Shown here in pieces: positions 1-12,492 of a stretch of 64,000 nt of DNA (the first letter of the stretch is position 1; each line of letters starts with the position of its first letter). The translations under genes and the position numbers were made by a program. The notes under the pieces are model-generated. The model was not told where the DNA came from, did no database searches, and saw only the letters and a program-made list of their open reading frames with translations. The stretch is from NCBI GenBank assembly GCA_037126765.1, contig JBBCBC010000007.1, positions 28,219,667-28,283,666 on the forward strand, in the 5' to 3' direction. Source of the stretch: Stenogyne calaminthoides. Its lineage: Eukaryota; Streptophyta; Magnoliopsida; Lamiales; Lamiaceae.

Positions 1-2439
1 GGTGTCCGTTTTCCTATTATAACCATGTTTCGGAAACCTCTTGAAGTCGTCTACATGTCTCACAGCTTCGCCGTCCCTCTAAAACTTACCCACGGGATAG
101 TATTATAATATTTTTCTCTATCGCAACCCTCATGTGATATTGTAATCTTTTTTCCCAACGAATAATATGAGTGGGTAGTATAGGCATTTTTTTTCATAGA
201 TCACTGTAGTAGGGTTTTGTTTGTTCTTGTTGTAATTTTGATCGCAAGGATGAGCGATGTCGGATGGAGGATCTGGAAACGGCGATTGAGGTTTTGGCCA
301 TTGGATAGTGAAAACTGTTTTGGCCATAACTTTTGACTCGGTTATCCGTATTCCTATTATAACCATGTTTCAGAAACGTCTTGAAATCGTCTATTTGTCT
401 CACAGTTTTGCCATTCCTCTAAAACTGAACCACCGGATAGTATTATAATATTTTTCTCTATCGCAACCCTCGTGTGATATCGTAATCGTTGTTCCCAACG
501 GATAATATGAGTTGGTAGTATAGGCATTCTTTTTTCATAGATCACTGTAATAGGGTTTTGCTTGTTCTTATTGTAATTTTGATCGCAAGGATGAGCGATG
601 TCAGATGGAGGATCTGGAAACGGCGATTGGGGTTTTGGCAATTGGATAGTGAAAACTGTTTTGGCCATAACTTTTGACCCGGGTGTCCGTTTTCCTATTA
701 TAACCGTGTTTTGGAAACGACTTGAAGTCGTTCTACATGTCTCTCAGCTTTTGTCGTTCTCTAAAAACTGACCCACGGGATAGTATTATAATATTTTTCT
801 CTATCGCAACCCTCATGTGATATTGTAATCTTTTTTCCCAACAAATAATATGAGTGGGTAGTAAAGGCATTTTTTTTCATAGATCACTGTAGTAGGGTTT
901 CGCTTGTTCTTGTTGTAATTTTGATCGCAAGGATGAGCGATGTCGGATGGAGGATCTGGAAACGGCGATTTGGGTTTTGGCCATTGGATAGTGAAAACTG
1001 TTTTGGCCATATTTTTTGACTCGGGTGTCCATTTTCCTATTACAACCATGTTTCAGAAACGTCTTGAAGTCGTCTATATGTCTCATAGCTTTGCCATTCC
1101 TCTAAAACTGACCCACCGGATAGTATTATAATATTTTTCTCTATCGCAACCCTCGTGTGATATTGTAATCGTTTTTCCCAACGGATAATATGAGTGGGTA
1201 GTATATGCATTTTTTTTCATAGATCACTGTAGTAGGGTTTTGCTTGTTCTTGTTGTAATTTATCGCAAGGATAAGCGATGTCGGATGGAGGATCCGAAAC
1301 GCACAATTTGGGGTTTTGGCCATTGGATGGTGAAAACTGCTTTTATCCATAACTTTTGACTCGGTGTCCGCTTTTCCTATTATAACCTTGTTTTGGAAAC
1401 GCCTTGAGTCGCCTCTACATGTCTCACGGCTTTTTATCCTCTAAAAAAACCCACCGGATAGTATTATAATATTTTTCTCTATTGCAACCCTCGTGTTATA
1501 TTGTAATCGTTTTTCCTAACAGATTATATGAGTGGGTTTTATAGGCATTTTTTTTTCATAGATCACTGTAGTTGGGTTTTTCTTTTTCTTGTTCTAATTT
1601 TGATCGCAAGGATGAGCGATGTCGGATGGAGGATCTGGAAACGGCGATTGGGGTTTTGGCCATTGAATGGTGAAAACAGTTTTTGACTCGGGTGTCCATT
1701 TTCCTATTATAACCTTGTTTCGGAAACGTCTTGAAGTCGTCTACATGTCTCACAGCTTCGCCGTCCCTCTAAAAACTGACCCACCAGATAGTATTATAAT
1801 ATATTTCTCTATCGCAACCGTCGTGTGATATTGTAATCATTTTCCCAACGGATAATATGAGTGGGTAGTATAGGCAATTTTTTTCATAGATCACTGTAGT
1901 ACGGTTTTGCTTGTTCTTATTGTAATTTTGATCGCAAGGATGAGCGATTTTTGGATGGAGGATCTGGAAACGGCGATTGGGGTTTTGTCCATTGGATGGT
2001 GAAAACTGTTTTGGCCTTAAATTTTTACTTGGGTGTCCGTTTTCTTATTATAACCATGTTTCGGAAACGTCTTGAAGTCGTCTACATGTCTTACCGCTTC
2101 GTCGTTCCTCTAAAACTGACCCACCAGATAGTATTATAATTTTTTTCTCAATCGCAACCCTCGTGTGATATTGTAATCTTTTTTCCCAAAGGATAATATG
2201 AGTGGGTAGTATAGGCATTTTTTTTTCATAGATCACTGTAGTAGGGTTTTGCTTGTTCTTGTTGTAATTTTGATCGCAAGGATGAGCGATTTCGGATGGA
2301 GGATCTGGAAACGGCGATTGGGGCCATTGGATGGTGAAAACTTCTTTGGCCATAACTTTTGACTCAGGTGTCCGTTTTCATATTATAACCTTGTTTTGAA
2401 AACGTCTTGATGTCACTACGCCTTTTGCCATTCCTCTAA
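1..2439 (+). repeat. 340-bp satellite array, block I (ggcgattgg subfamily)
   Basis: About seven head-to-tail monomers. Each carries ggaaacggcgattgggg followed by ttttggccattgg, where nearly all other monomers in the window read ggaaaaaac or ggaaaaaataattgggg followed by tttttgcc. The downstream part reads gtttcggaaacgtcttgaag or gtttcagaaacgtcttgaag, then tcgtctacatgtct, so it combines traits of the two main classes found later. Monomers are fairly diverged from one another: around 700-760 and 1260-1440 there are single-base indels and rearranged words. The right edge, just before the gap, is degraded. I see no gene in it. It may be an older or edge subfamily; that is inference. Confidence 0.95.
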
Positions 2440-2939
2440 NNNNNNNNNNNNNNNNNNNNNNNNNNNNNNNNNNNNNNNNNNNNNNNNNNNNNNNNNNNNN
2501 NNNNNNNNNNNNNNNNNNNNNNNNNNNNNNNNNNNNNNNNNNNNNNNNNNNNNNNNNNNNNNNNNNNNNNNNNNNNNNNNNNNNNNNNNNNNNNNNNNNN
2601 NNNNNNNNNNNNNNNNNNNNNNNNNNNNNNNNNNNNNNNNNNNNNNNNNNNNNNNNNNNNNNNNNNNNNNNNNNNNNNNNNNNNNNNNNNNNNNNNNNNN
2701 NNNNNNNNNNNNNNNNNNNNNNNNNNNNNNNNNNNNNNNNNNNNNNNNNNNNNNNNNNNNNNNNNNNNNNNNNNNNNNNNNNNNNNNNNNNNNNNNNNNN
2801 NNNNNNNNNNNNNNNNNNNNNNNNNNNNNNNNNNNNNNNNNNNNNNNNNNNNNNNNNNNNNNNNNNNNNNNNNNNNNNNNNNNNNNNNNNNNNNNNNNNN
2901 NNNNNNNNNNNNNNNNNNNNNNNNNNNNNNNNNNNNNNN
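2440..2939. other. Assembly gap (500 N)
   Basis: Exactly 500 undetermined bases. Satellite lies on both sides, but the subfamily changes across the gap (ggcgattgg on the left, aataattggtg on the right). The flanking monomer phases are not compatible with 500 bp of intact 340-bp repeats, so the length is probably a placeholder. Confidence 0.99.
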
Positions 2940-3984
2940 AAAATAATTGGTGTTTTTGCCATTGGATGGTGAAAACTGTATTGGCCATAACATTTGACTC
3001 GGGTGTCCGTTTTCCTAATATAACCAAGTTTCAGAAACGTCTTGAAGTCCTCTACGTGTCTCACAGCTTCGTCGTATCTCTAAAATTGACCCACCGTATA
3101 GTATTATAATATTTTTCTCTATCGCAACCCTCATGTGATATTGTAATCGTTTTTCCCAACGGATAATAAGAGTGGGTAGTATAATTATTTTTTTTTATAT
3201 ATCACTGTATGCTTGTTCTTTTTGTAATTTTGATCGCAAGGATGAGCTATGTCGAATGGAGGATCTGGAAAAAACGATTTGGGGTTTTGCCATTGGATGG
3301 TGAAAACTGTTATGGCCATAACATTTAACCCGAGTGTCCGTTTTTCTATTATAACCATGTTTCAGAAACATCTTGAAGTCCTCTACATGTCTCACAGCTT
3401 CGGCGTCCCTCTAAAACTGACCCACCAGATAGTATTATAATATTTTTCACTATCGCAACCCTCGTGTGATATTGTAATCATTTTTCCCAACGGATAATAA
3501 AAGTGGGTAGTATAGGTATTTTTTTTTCATAGATCACTATAGTAGGGTTTTGCTTGTTCTTGTTGTAATTTTGATTGCAAGGATGAGCGATGTCGGATGG
3601 AGGATCAAAAAAAAAAGCGATTGGGTTTTTTTGCCATTGGATGGTGAAAAGCTTGTTTTGGCCATAACTTTTGACTCGTGTGTCTGTTTTCCTATTATAA
3701 CCATGTTTCAGTAACGTCTTGAAGTCCTCTACATGTCTCACAGCTTCGTCGTCCCTCTAAAACTGACAAACCGGATAGTAATATAATATGTTTCTCTATA
3801 GCAACCCTCGTGTGATATTGTAATCGTTTTTCCCAACTTATAATATGAGTAGGCAGTATAGGCATTTTTTTTTCATAGATCACTGTAGTAGGGTTTTGTT
3901 TGTTCTTGTTGTAATTTTGATCGCAAGGATGAGCGATGTCGGATGGAGGATTTGGAAAAAACAATTGGGGTTTTTGCCATTGGA

Positions 3985-4400
3985 TGTTGAAAACTGTTTT
4001 GGCCATAAACTCGGGTGTCGTTTTCCTATTATAACCATGTTTTGAAAACGTCTTGAAGTCCTCTACGTGTCTCCGCCTTTTCGGATAGTATTATAATATT
4101 TTTTCTCATCTTAGCGGTTTGGGTAGTATAGGTATTTTTTCTCATAAATCACTGTAGTAGGGTTTTGCTTGTTCTTGTTGTAATTTTTATTGCAGGATGG
4201 CGATGTCGGATGGAGGATTTGGAAAAAAAACAATTTTTTTGCCGTTGGATGTTGAAAAGCTGTTTTGACCATAACTTTTATTTCGGGTAGTTTTTCCTAT
4301 TATAACCATGTTTCTCTATCTTGAAGTCCCCATGTCTCCGCTTTGTGTATCTCTAAAATTGACCCACCAATAGTATTATAATATCGTGTGATATTGTAAT
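3985..4400 (+). repeat. Degenerate, shortened satellite monomers
   Basis: Two consecutive units are clearly shorter than 340 bp. The stretch after catgttttgaaaacgtcttg loses most of the usual region between ctctaaaactg and the next ggataatat, and reads ctccgccttttcggatagt and then catcttagcggtttgggtag. The next unit lacks most of the tttttctctatcgcaaccctc segment. The surrounding monomers are regular. This is either local decay of the array or a badly resolved consensus. Confidence 0.8.
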
Positions 4401-4860
4401 CATTTTTCCCAACGGATAATATGAGTGGGTAGTATAGGCATTTTCTTTCATAGATCACTGTAGTAGGGTTTTGCTTGTTCTTTTAGTAATTTTGATCGAA
4501 AGGATGAGTGATGTCGGATGGAGGATCTGGAAAAAACGATTGGGGGTTTTGCCATTGGATGGTTAAAACTGTTATGGCCATAACTTTTGGCTCGAGTGTC
4601 CGTTTTTTTATTATAACCATGTTTCAGAAACGTCTTGAAGTCCTCTATATGTCTCGCGACCGTAGTCCCTAAAAAACTGACCCACGGATAGTATTATAAT
4701 ATTTTTCTCTATCGCAACCCTCGTGTGTTATTGTAATCGTTTTTCCCAACGGATAATATGAGTGGGCAGTATAGGCATTTTTTTTCATAGATCACTGTAG
4801 TAGTGTTTTGCTTGTTCTTGTTGTAATTTTGATCGCAAGGATGAGCGATGTCGGATGGAG

Positions 4861-4920
4861 GATTTGGAAAAAACAATTGGGGTTTTTGCCATAACTTTTG
4901 ACTCGGGTGTCCGTTTTCCT
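4861..4920 (+). repeat. Monomer with 26-bp internal deletion between GCCA repeats
   Basis: The consensus words tttttgccattggatg and gttttggccataac are fused here to tttttgccataac. The missing 26 bp are bounded by the tetranucleotide gcca (4888-4891). This is the expected product of slippage or end joining at a 4-bp microhomology. Confidence 0.85.
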
Positions 4921-5510
4921 ATTATAACCATGTTTCAGAAATGTCTTGAAGTCCTCTACGTGTCTCACAGCTTTGCCGTATCTCTAAAACTGACCCACCA
5001 ATAGTATTATAATATTTTTCTCTATCGCAACCCTCGTGTGATATTGTAATCATTTTTCCCAACGGATAATATGAGTGGGTAGTATAGGCATTTTTTTTCA
5101 TAGATCACTGTAGTAGGGTTTTGCTTGTTCTTTTAGTAATTTTGATCGAAAGGATGAGCGATGTCGGATGGAGGATCTGGAAAAAACGATTGGGGGTTTT
5201 GCCATTGGATGGTGAAAACTGTTATGGCCATAACTTTTGACTAGAGTGTTCGTTTTTCTATTATAACCATGTTTCAGAAATGTCTTGAAGTCCCCTACAT
5301 GTCTCTCCGGCTTCGTCCGTCGTCCCTATCTCCGATCCACCGGATAGTATTATAATATTTTTCTCTATCGCAACCCTCGTGTGATATTGTAATCGTTTTT
5401 CCCAACGGATAATTTGAGTGGGTAGTATAGGCATTTTTTTTCATAGATCACTGTAGTAGGATTTTGCTTGTTCTTGTTGTAATTTTGATCGCAAGGATGA
5501 GCGATGTCGG

Positions 5511-5560
5511 ATGGAGGATCTGGAAAAAGTGAAAACTGTATTGGCCATAACTTTTGACTC
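5511..5560 (+). repeat. Monomer with ~30-bp internal deletion
   Basis: The sequence runs ggatctggaaaaagtgaaaactg. The segment that normally separates the A-run from gtgaaaactg (acaattggggtttttgcc and attggatg) is missing. The flanking parts of this monomer are intact. Confidence 0.82.
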
Positions 5561-7109
5561 GGGTGTCCGTTTTCCTATTATAACCATGTTTCAGAAACAT
5601 CTTGAAGACCTCTACGTGTCTCACAGCTTCGCCGTATCTCTAAAACTGACCCACCGGATAGTATTATAATATTTTTCTCTATCGCAACCCTCGTGTGATA
5701 TTGTAATCGTTTTTCCCAACGGATAATATGAGTGGATAGTATAGTCATTTTTTTATCATAGATCACTGTAGTAGGGTTTTGCTTGGTCTTTTTGTAATTT
5801 TGATCGCAAGGATGAGCGATGTCGGATGGAGGATCTGGAAAAAACGATTGGGGGTTTTGCCATTGGATGTTGAAAACTGTTTTGGCCATAACTTTTGACT
5901 CGGGTGTCTGTTTTCCTATTATAACCATGTTTCAGAAACGTCTTGAAGTCCTCTACGTGTCTCACAGCTTTGCCGTATCTCTAAAACTGACCCACCGGAT
6001 AGTATTATAATATTTTTCTCTATCGCAACCCTCGTGTGATATTGTAATCATTTTTCCGAACGGATAATATGAGTGGGTAGTATAGGCATTTTTTTTCATA
6101 GATCACTGTAGTAGGGTTTTGCTTGTTCTTTTTGTAATTTTGATCGAAAGGATGAGCGATGTCGGATGGAGGATCTGAAAAAAACGATTGGGGGTTTTGC
6201 CATTGGATGGTGAAAACTGTTATGGCCATAACTTTTGACTCGAGTGTTCGTTTTTCTATTATAACCATGTTTCAGATATGTCTTGAAGTCCCCTACATGT
6301 CTCACAGTTTCGCCGTCCCTTTAAAACTGATCCACCGGATAGTATTATAATATTTTTCTCTATCGCAACCCTCGTGTGATATTGTAATCGTTTTTCCCAA
6401 CGGATAATATGAGTGGGTAGTATAGGCATTTTTTTTCATAGATCACTGTAGTAGGGTTTTGCTTGTTCTTGTTGTAATTTTGATCGCAAGGATGAGCGAT
6501 GTCGGATGGAGGATTTGGAAAAAACAATTGGGGTTTTTGCCATTGGATGTTGAACACTATTTTGGCCATAACTTTTGACTCGGGTGTCCGTTTTCCTATT
6601 ATAACCATGTTTCAGAAACGTCTTGAAGTCCTCTACGTGTCTCACACCTTTGTCGTATCTCTAAAACTGACCCACCGGATAGTATTATAATATTTTTCTC
6701 TATCGCAACCCTCGTGTGATATTGTAATCATTTTTCCCAACGGATAATATGAGTGGGTAGTATAGGCATTTTTTTCATAGATCACTGTAGTAGGGTTTTG
6801 CTTGTTCTTTTTGTAATTTTGATTGAAAGGATGAGCGATGTCGGATGGAGGATCTGGAAAAAACGATTGGGGGTTTTGCCATTGGATGGTGCTTTTTATG
6901 GCCATAACTTTTGACTCGGTGTTCGTTTTTCTATTATAACCATGTTTCAGATATGTCTTGAAGTCCCCTACATGTCTCATAGCTTCGCCGTCCCTCTAAA
7001 ACTGATCCACCGGATAGTATTATAATATTTTTCTCTATCACAACCCTCGTGTGATATTGTAATCGTTTTTCCCAACGGATAATATGAGTGGGTAGTATAG
7101 GCATTTTTT

Positions 7110-9070
7110 TTTTTCATAGTAGTAGGGTTATGCTTGTTCTTTTTATAATTTTGGTCATAAGGATGGCGATGTCGGATGGAGGATCTGAAAAAAAATGATT
7201 GGGGGTTTTGCTATTGGATGGTGGCTATTTATGGCCATAACTTTTGGCTCGAGTGTCCGTTTTTTTATTATAACCATGTTTCAGAAACGTCTTGAAGTCC
7301 TCTATATGTCTCATAGCTTCGCAGTCCCTCTAAAACTTACCAACCGGATAGTATTAAATATTTTTCTCTATCGCAACCCTCGTGTGATATTGTAATCATT
7401 TTTCCCAACGAATAATATGAGTGGCCAGTATAGGCCTTTTTTTTCATAGATCACTGTAGTAGGGTTTTGCTTGTTCTTGTTGTAATTTTGATCGCAAGGA
7501 TGGCGATGTCGGATGGAGGATCTGGAAAAAAAAACAATTGGGGTTTTTGCCATTGGATAGTGGCTTGTTTTTGCCATAACTTTTGACTCGGGTGTCCGTT
7601 TTCCTATTATAACCACGTTTCAGAAACGTCTTGAAGTCCTCTACGTGTCTCACAGCTTTGCCGTCTCTCTAAAAGTGACCCACCGGATAATATTATAATA
7701 TTTTTCTCTATCGCAACCCTCGTGTGATATTGTAATCATTTTTCCCAGCCGGATAATATGAGTGGATATTATAGGCATTTTTTTTTCATAGATCCTTTGT
7801 AGTAGGGTTTTGCTTGTTCTTTTTGTAATTTTGATCGCAAGGATGGCGACGTCGGATGGAGGATCGGGAAAAAAATAATTGGGGTTTTTGCCATTTGATG
7901 GTGAAAATTTGTTTTTGCCATAACTTTTGACTTCGGGTGTCTGTTTTTTCTATTATAACCATGTTTTGAAATGTGTTGAAGTCCTCTACATGTCTCTCAA
8001 ACATCGCCCGTCCCTCTAAAACTGACCCCACCCGGATAGTATTATAATATTTTTCTCTATCGCAACCCTCGTGTGATAATGTGTCGTTTTCCCAACGAAT
8101 AATATGAGTGGCGATATAGGCATTTTTTTTCATAGATCTTTGTAGTAGGGGTTTTGCTTGTTCTTGTTGTAATTTTGATCTCAAGGATGATCGATGTCGG
8201 ATGGAGGATCTGGAAAAAAAACAATTGGGGTTTTTGCCATTGGATAGTGCTTGTTTTTTGGCCATAACTTTTTATTTCGGGTGTCCGTTTTCCTATTATA
8301 ACCACGTTTGAAAACGTTTTGAAGTCCTCTACGTGTCTCACTGACTTTGCCGTCTCTTTAAAAAGTGACCCACCGGATAGTATTATAATATTTTTCTCTA
8401 TCGCAACCCTCGTGTGATATTTTTAATCGTTTTTCCCAGCGGATAATATTAGTGGGTAGTATAGGCATTTTTTTTTCATAGATCCTTTGTAGTAGGGTTT
8501 TGCTTGATCTTGTTGTAATTTTGATCGCAAGGATGGCGATGTCGGATGGAGGATATGGAAAAAAAACAATTGGGGTTTTGCCATTGGATGAAAAGCTGTT
8601 TTGGCCATAACTTTTTGACTTCGGGTGTCCGTTTTCCTATTATAACCATGTTTCAGAAACGTCTTGAAGTCTTCTACGTATCTCACAGCTTTGCCGTATC
8701 TTTAAAACTGACCCACCGGATAGTATTATAATATTTTTCTCTATCGCAACCCTCGTGTGATATTGTAATCGTTTTTCCCAACGGATAATATGAGTGGGTA
8801 GTATAGGCATTTTTTTTTCATAGATCTTTGTAGTAGGGTTTTTGCTTGTTCTTTTTGTAATTTTGATCGCAAGGATGAGCGATGTCGGATGGAGGATCTG
8901 GAAAAAACGATTGGGGGTTTTGCCATTGGATGGTGAAAACTGTTATGGCCATAACTTTTGGCTCGAGTGTCCGTTTTTTTATTATAACCATGTTTCAGAA
9001 ACTTCTTGAAGTCCTCTATATCTCTCTCATAAGCCCGTGATCCCTCTAAAAACTGACCCACCGGATAGTA
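7110..9070 (+). repeat. Satellite monomers with clustered indels
   Basis: Five to six monomers here carry many more one- to five-base indels than their neighbours. Examples are ggatggcgatgtcgg instead of ggatgagcgatgtcgg, agatcctttgtagtagg or agatctttgtagtagg instead of agatcactgtagtagg, lengthened A- and T-runs, and gtgcttgtttttt in place of gtgaaaactgtttt. The same odd words recur at distant sites (see findings), so they may be consensus errors rather than a biological subfamily. Confidence 0.7.
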
Positions 9071-10451
9071 TTATAATATTTTTCTCTATCGCAACCCTCG
9101 TGTGATATTGTAATCGTTTTTCCCAACGGATAATATGGGTGGGCAGTATAGGCATATTTTTTCATAGATCACTGTAGTAGTATTTTGCTTGTTCTTGTTG
9201 TAATTTTGATCGCAAGGATGAGCGATGTCGGATGGAGGATTTGGAAAAAATAATTGGGGTTTTTGCCATTGGATGTTGAAAACTGTTTTTTGGTCAAAAC
9301 TTTTGACTCGGGTGTCCGTTTTCCTATTATAACCATGTTTCAGAAACGTCTTGAAGTCCTTTACGTGTCTCACAGTTTTGTCGTATCTCAAAAACTGATC
9401 CACCGGATAGTATTATAATATTTTTCTCTATCGCAACCCTCGTGTGATATTGTAATCATTTTTCCCAACGGATAATATGAGGGGGTAGTATAGGCATTTT
9501 TTTCATAGATCACTGTAGTAGGGTTTTGCTTGTTCTTTTGTAATTTTGATCGAAAGGATGAGCGATGTCGGATGGAGGATCTGGAAAAAACGATTGGGGG
9601 TTTTGCCATTGGATGGTGAAAACTGTTATGGCCATAACTTTTGACTCGAGTGTTCATTTTTCTATTATAACCATGTTTCAGATATGTCTTGAAGTCCCCT
9701 ACATGTCTCACAGCTTCGCCGTCCCTCTAAAACTGATCCACCGGATAGTATTATAATATTTTTCTCTATCGCAACCCTCGTGTGATATTGTAATCGTTTT
9801 TCCCAATGGATAATATGAGTGGGTAGTATAGGCATTTTTTTTTCATAGATCACAGTAGTAGGGTTTTGCTTGTTCTTGTTGTAATTTTGATTGCAAGGAT
9901 GAGCGATGTCGGATGGAGGATAAGGAAAAAATAATTGGGGTTTTTGCCATTGGATGGTGAAAATTGTTTTGGCCATAACTTTTGACTCGGGTGTCCGTTT
10001 TCCTATTATATCAATGTTTCAAAAATGTCTTGAAGTCCTCTAATTGTCTCACAGCTTCGTCATCCCTCTAAAACTGATCAACCGGATAGTATTATAATAT
10101 TTTTCTCTATCGCATCCCTCGTGTGATATTGTAATCGTTTTTCCCAACGAATAATATGAGTGGCCAGTATAGGCATTTTTTTTCATAGATCGCTGTAGTA
10201 GGGTTTTGCTTGTTCTTGTTGTAATTTTTATCGCAAGGATGAGCGATGTTCAATGGAGGATCTGGAAAAAACAATTGGGGTTTTTGCCATTGGATAGTGA
10301 AAACTGTTTTGGCCATAACTTTTGACTCGGGTGTCCGTTTTCCTATTATAACCACGTTTCAGAAACGTCTTGAAGTCCTCTATGTGTCTCACAGCTTTGC
10401 CGTCTCTCTAAAAGTGACCCACCGGATAGTATTATAATATTTTTCTCTATC

Positions 10452-12492
10452 GCAACCCTCGTGTGATATTGTAATCGTTTTTCCCAACGGATAATATGAG
10501 TGGGTTGTATAGGCATTTTTTTTCATAGATCACTGTAGTAGGGTTTTGCTTGTTCTTGTTGTAATTTTGATCGCAAGGATGAGCGATGTCTGATGGAGGA
10601 TCTGGAAAAAACAATTGGGGTTTTTGCCATTGGATGGTGAAAACTGTTTTGGCCATAACTTTTGACTCGGGTGTCCGTTTTCCTATTATAACGTTGTTTA
10701 GGAAACTTTTTGAAGTCGTCTACATGTCTCACACCTTCGCCGTCCCTCTAAAACTTACCAACCGGATATTATAATAATATTTTTCTCTATCGCAACCCTC
10801 GTATGAGATTGTAATCATTTTTCCCAACGGATAATATGAGTGGGTAGCATAGGCATTTTTTTTTCATAGATCACTGTACTAGGGTTTTGCTTGTTCTTTT
10901 CGTAATTTTGATCGCAAGGATGAGCGATGTAGGATGGAGGATCTGGAAAAAACGATTGGGGGTTTTGCCATTGGATGGTGAAAACTGTTATGGCCCAAAC
11001 TTTTGACTCGAGTGTCAGTTTTTCTATTATAACCATGTTTCAGAAACGTCTTGAAGTCCTCTGCATGTCTCACAGCTTCGCCGTCCCTCTTAAACTGACC
11101 CACTGGATAGTATTATAATATTTTTGTATATCGCAACCCTCGTGTGATATTGTAATCGTTTTTCCCAATGGATAATATGAGTGGGTAGTATAGGCATTTT
11201 TTTCATAGATCACTGTAGTAGGGTTTTGCTTTTCTTGTTGTAATTTTGATCGCAAGGATGAGCGATGTCGGATGGAGGATCTAGAAAAAATGATTGGGGT
11301 TTTGGCTATTGGATGGGGAAAACTATTTTGGCCATAACTTTTGACTCTGGTGTCCGTTTTCCTATTATAACCATGTTTCAGAAACGTTTTGAAGTCCTCT
11401 ACATGTCTCACAACCGCCCGTCCCCTCTAAAGCCCGACCAACCGGATAGTATTATTATATTTATCTCTATCGCAACCCTCGTGTGATATTTTAATCGTTT
11501 TTCCCAACGAATAATATGAGTGTGCAGTATAGGCATTTATTTTCATAAATCACTGTAGTAGGGTTTTGCTTGTTCTTTTTGTAATTTTGATTGCAAGGAT
11601 GAGCGATGTCGGATGGAGGATCTGGAAAAAACGATTGGGGGTTTTGTCATTGGATGGTGAAAACTGTTATGGCCATAACTTTTGACTCGAGTGTCCGTTT
11701 TTCTATTATAACCATGTTTCAGAAACGCCTTGAAGTCCTCTACATGACTCACACCTTCACCGTCCCTCATAAACTGACCCACCGGATAGTATTATAATAT
11801 TTTTCTCTATCGCAACCCTCGTGTGATATTGTAATCGTTTTTCCCAACGGATAATATGAGTGGGTAGTATAGGCATTTTTTTAATAGATCATTGTAGTAG
11901 GGTTTTGCTTGTTCTTGTTGTAATTTTGATCGCATAAGGATGGCGATGTCGGGATGGAGGATCGAAAAAAAATAATTGGGGTTTTGCTATTGGATGGTGA
12001 AAACTATTTTGGCCATAACTTTTTACTCGGGTGTCCGTTTTCCTATTATAACCTTGTTTCGGAAACGTTTTGAAGTCGTCTACATGTCTAACACCTTCGT
12101 CGTCCCTCTAAAACGGACCAACCGGATTGTATTATAATATTTTTCTCTATCGCAACCTTCGTGTGATATTGTTATCGTTTTTCCCAACGGATAATATGAG
12201 TGGGCAGTATAGGCATTTTTTTTTCATAGATCACTGTAGTAGGGTTTTGCTTGTTCTTGTTGTAATTTTTATCGCAAGGATGAGCGATGTCGGATGGAGG
12301 ATCTGGAAAAAATAATTGGGGTTTTTGCTATTGGATGGTGAAAACTATTTTGGCCATAACTTTTTACTCGGGTGTCCGTTTTCCTATTATAACCTTGTTT
12401 CGGAAACGTTTTGAAGTCGTCTACATGTCTAACACCTTCGTCGTCCCTCTAAAACGGACCAACCGGATAGTATTATAATATTTTTCTCTATC
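10452..12492 (+). repeat. 340-bp satellite array, block III (mixed class A and B)
   Basis: Six monomers. Class B makes its first clear appearance here, with ttgtttaggaaactttttg at about 10690 and cttgtttcggaaacgttttg at about 12055 and 12395, followed by aagtcgtctac. Class A monomers lie between them, including one with the diagnostic ctacatgactcac and gttttgtcattgg (11600-11770). The last two monomers are near copies of each other, sharing ccttcgtgtgatattgttat at about 12158 and 12498 and acggaccaaccgg. This implies a recent single-monomer duplication. Confidence 0.93.

Larger units (their letters stand above)
2940..10451 (+). repeat. 340-bp satellite array, block II (class A monomers)
   Basis: About 22 monomers, all with the class A word catgtttcagaaacgtcttg then aagtcc. 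Two alternating forms can be told apart. One has cgattgggggttttgcc, then gttatggccataac and ctcgagtg. The other has caattggggtttttgcc, then ctgttttggccataac and ctcgggtg. They often alternate, giving a ~680 bp dimer (for example 5.8-7.0 kb). The block contains several shortened or scrambled monomers, which are listed separately. No coding sequence or RNA gene is recognisable. Confidence 0.96.

Noticed and set aside
2378..3064. Minus-strand frames spanning the N gap
   Set aside because: Their length comes from untranslated N bases. The real sequence on both sides is satellite.
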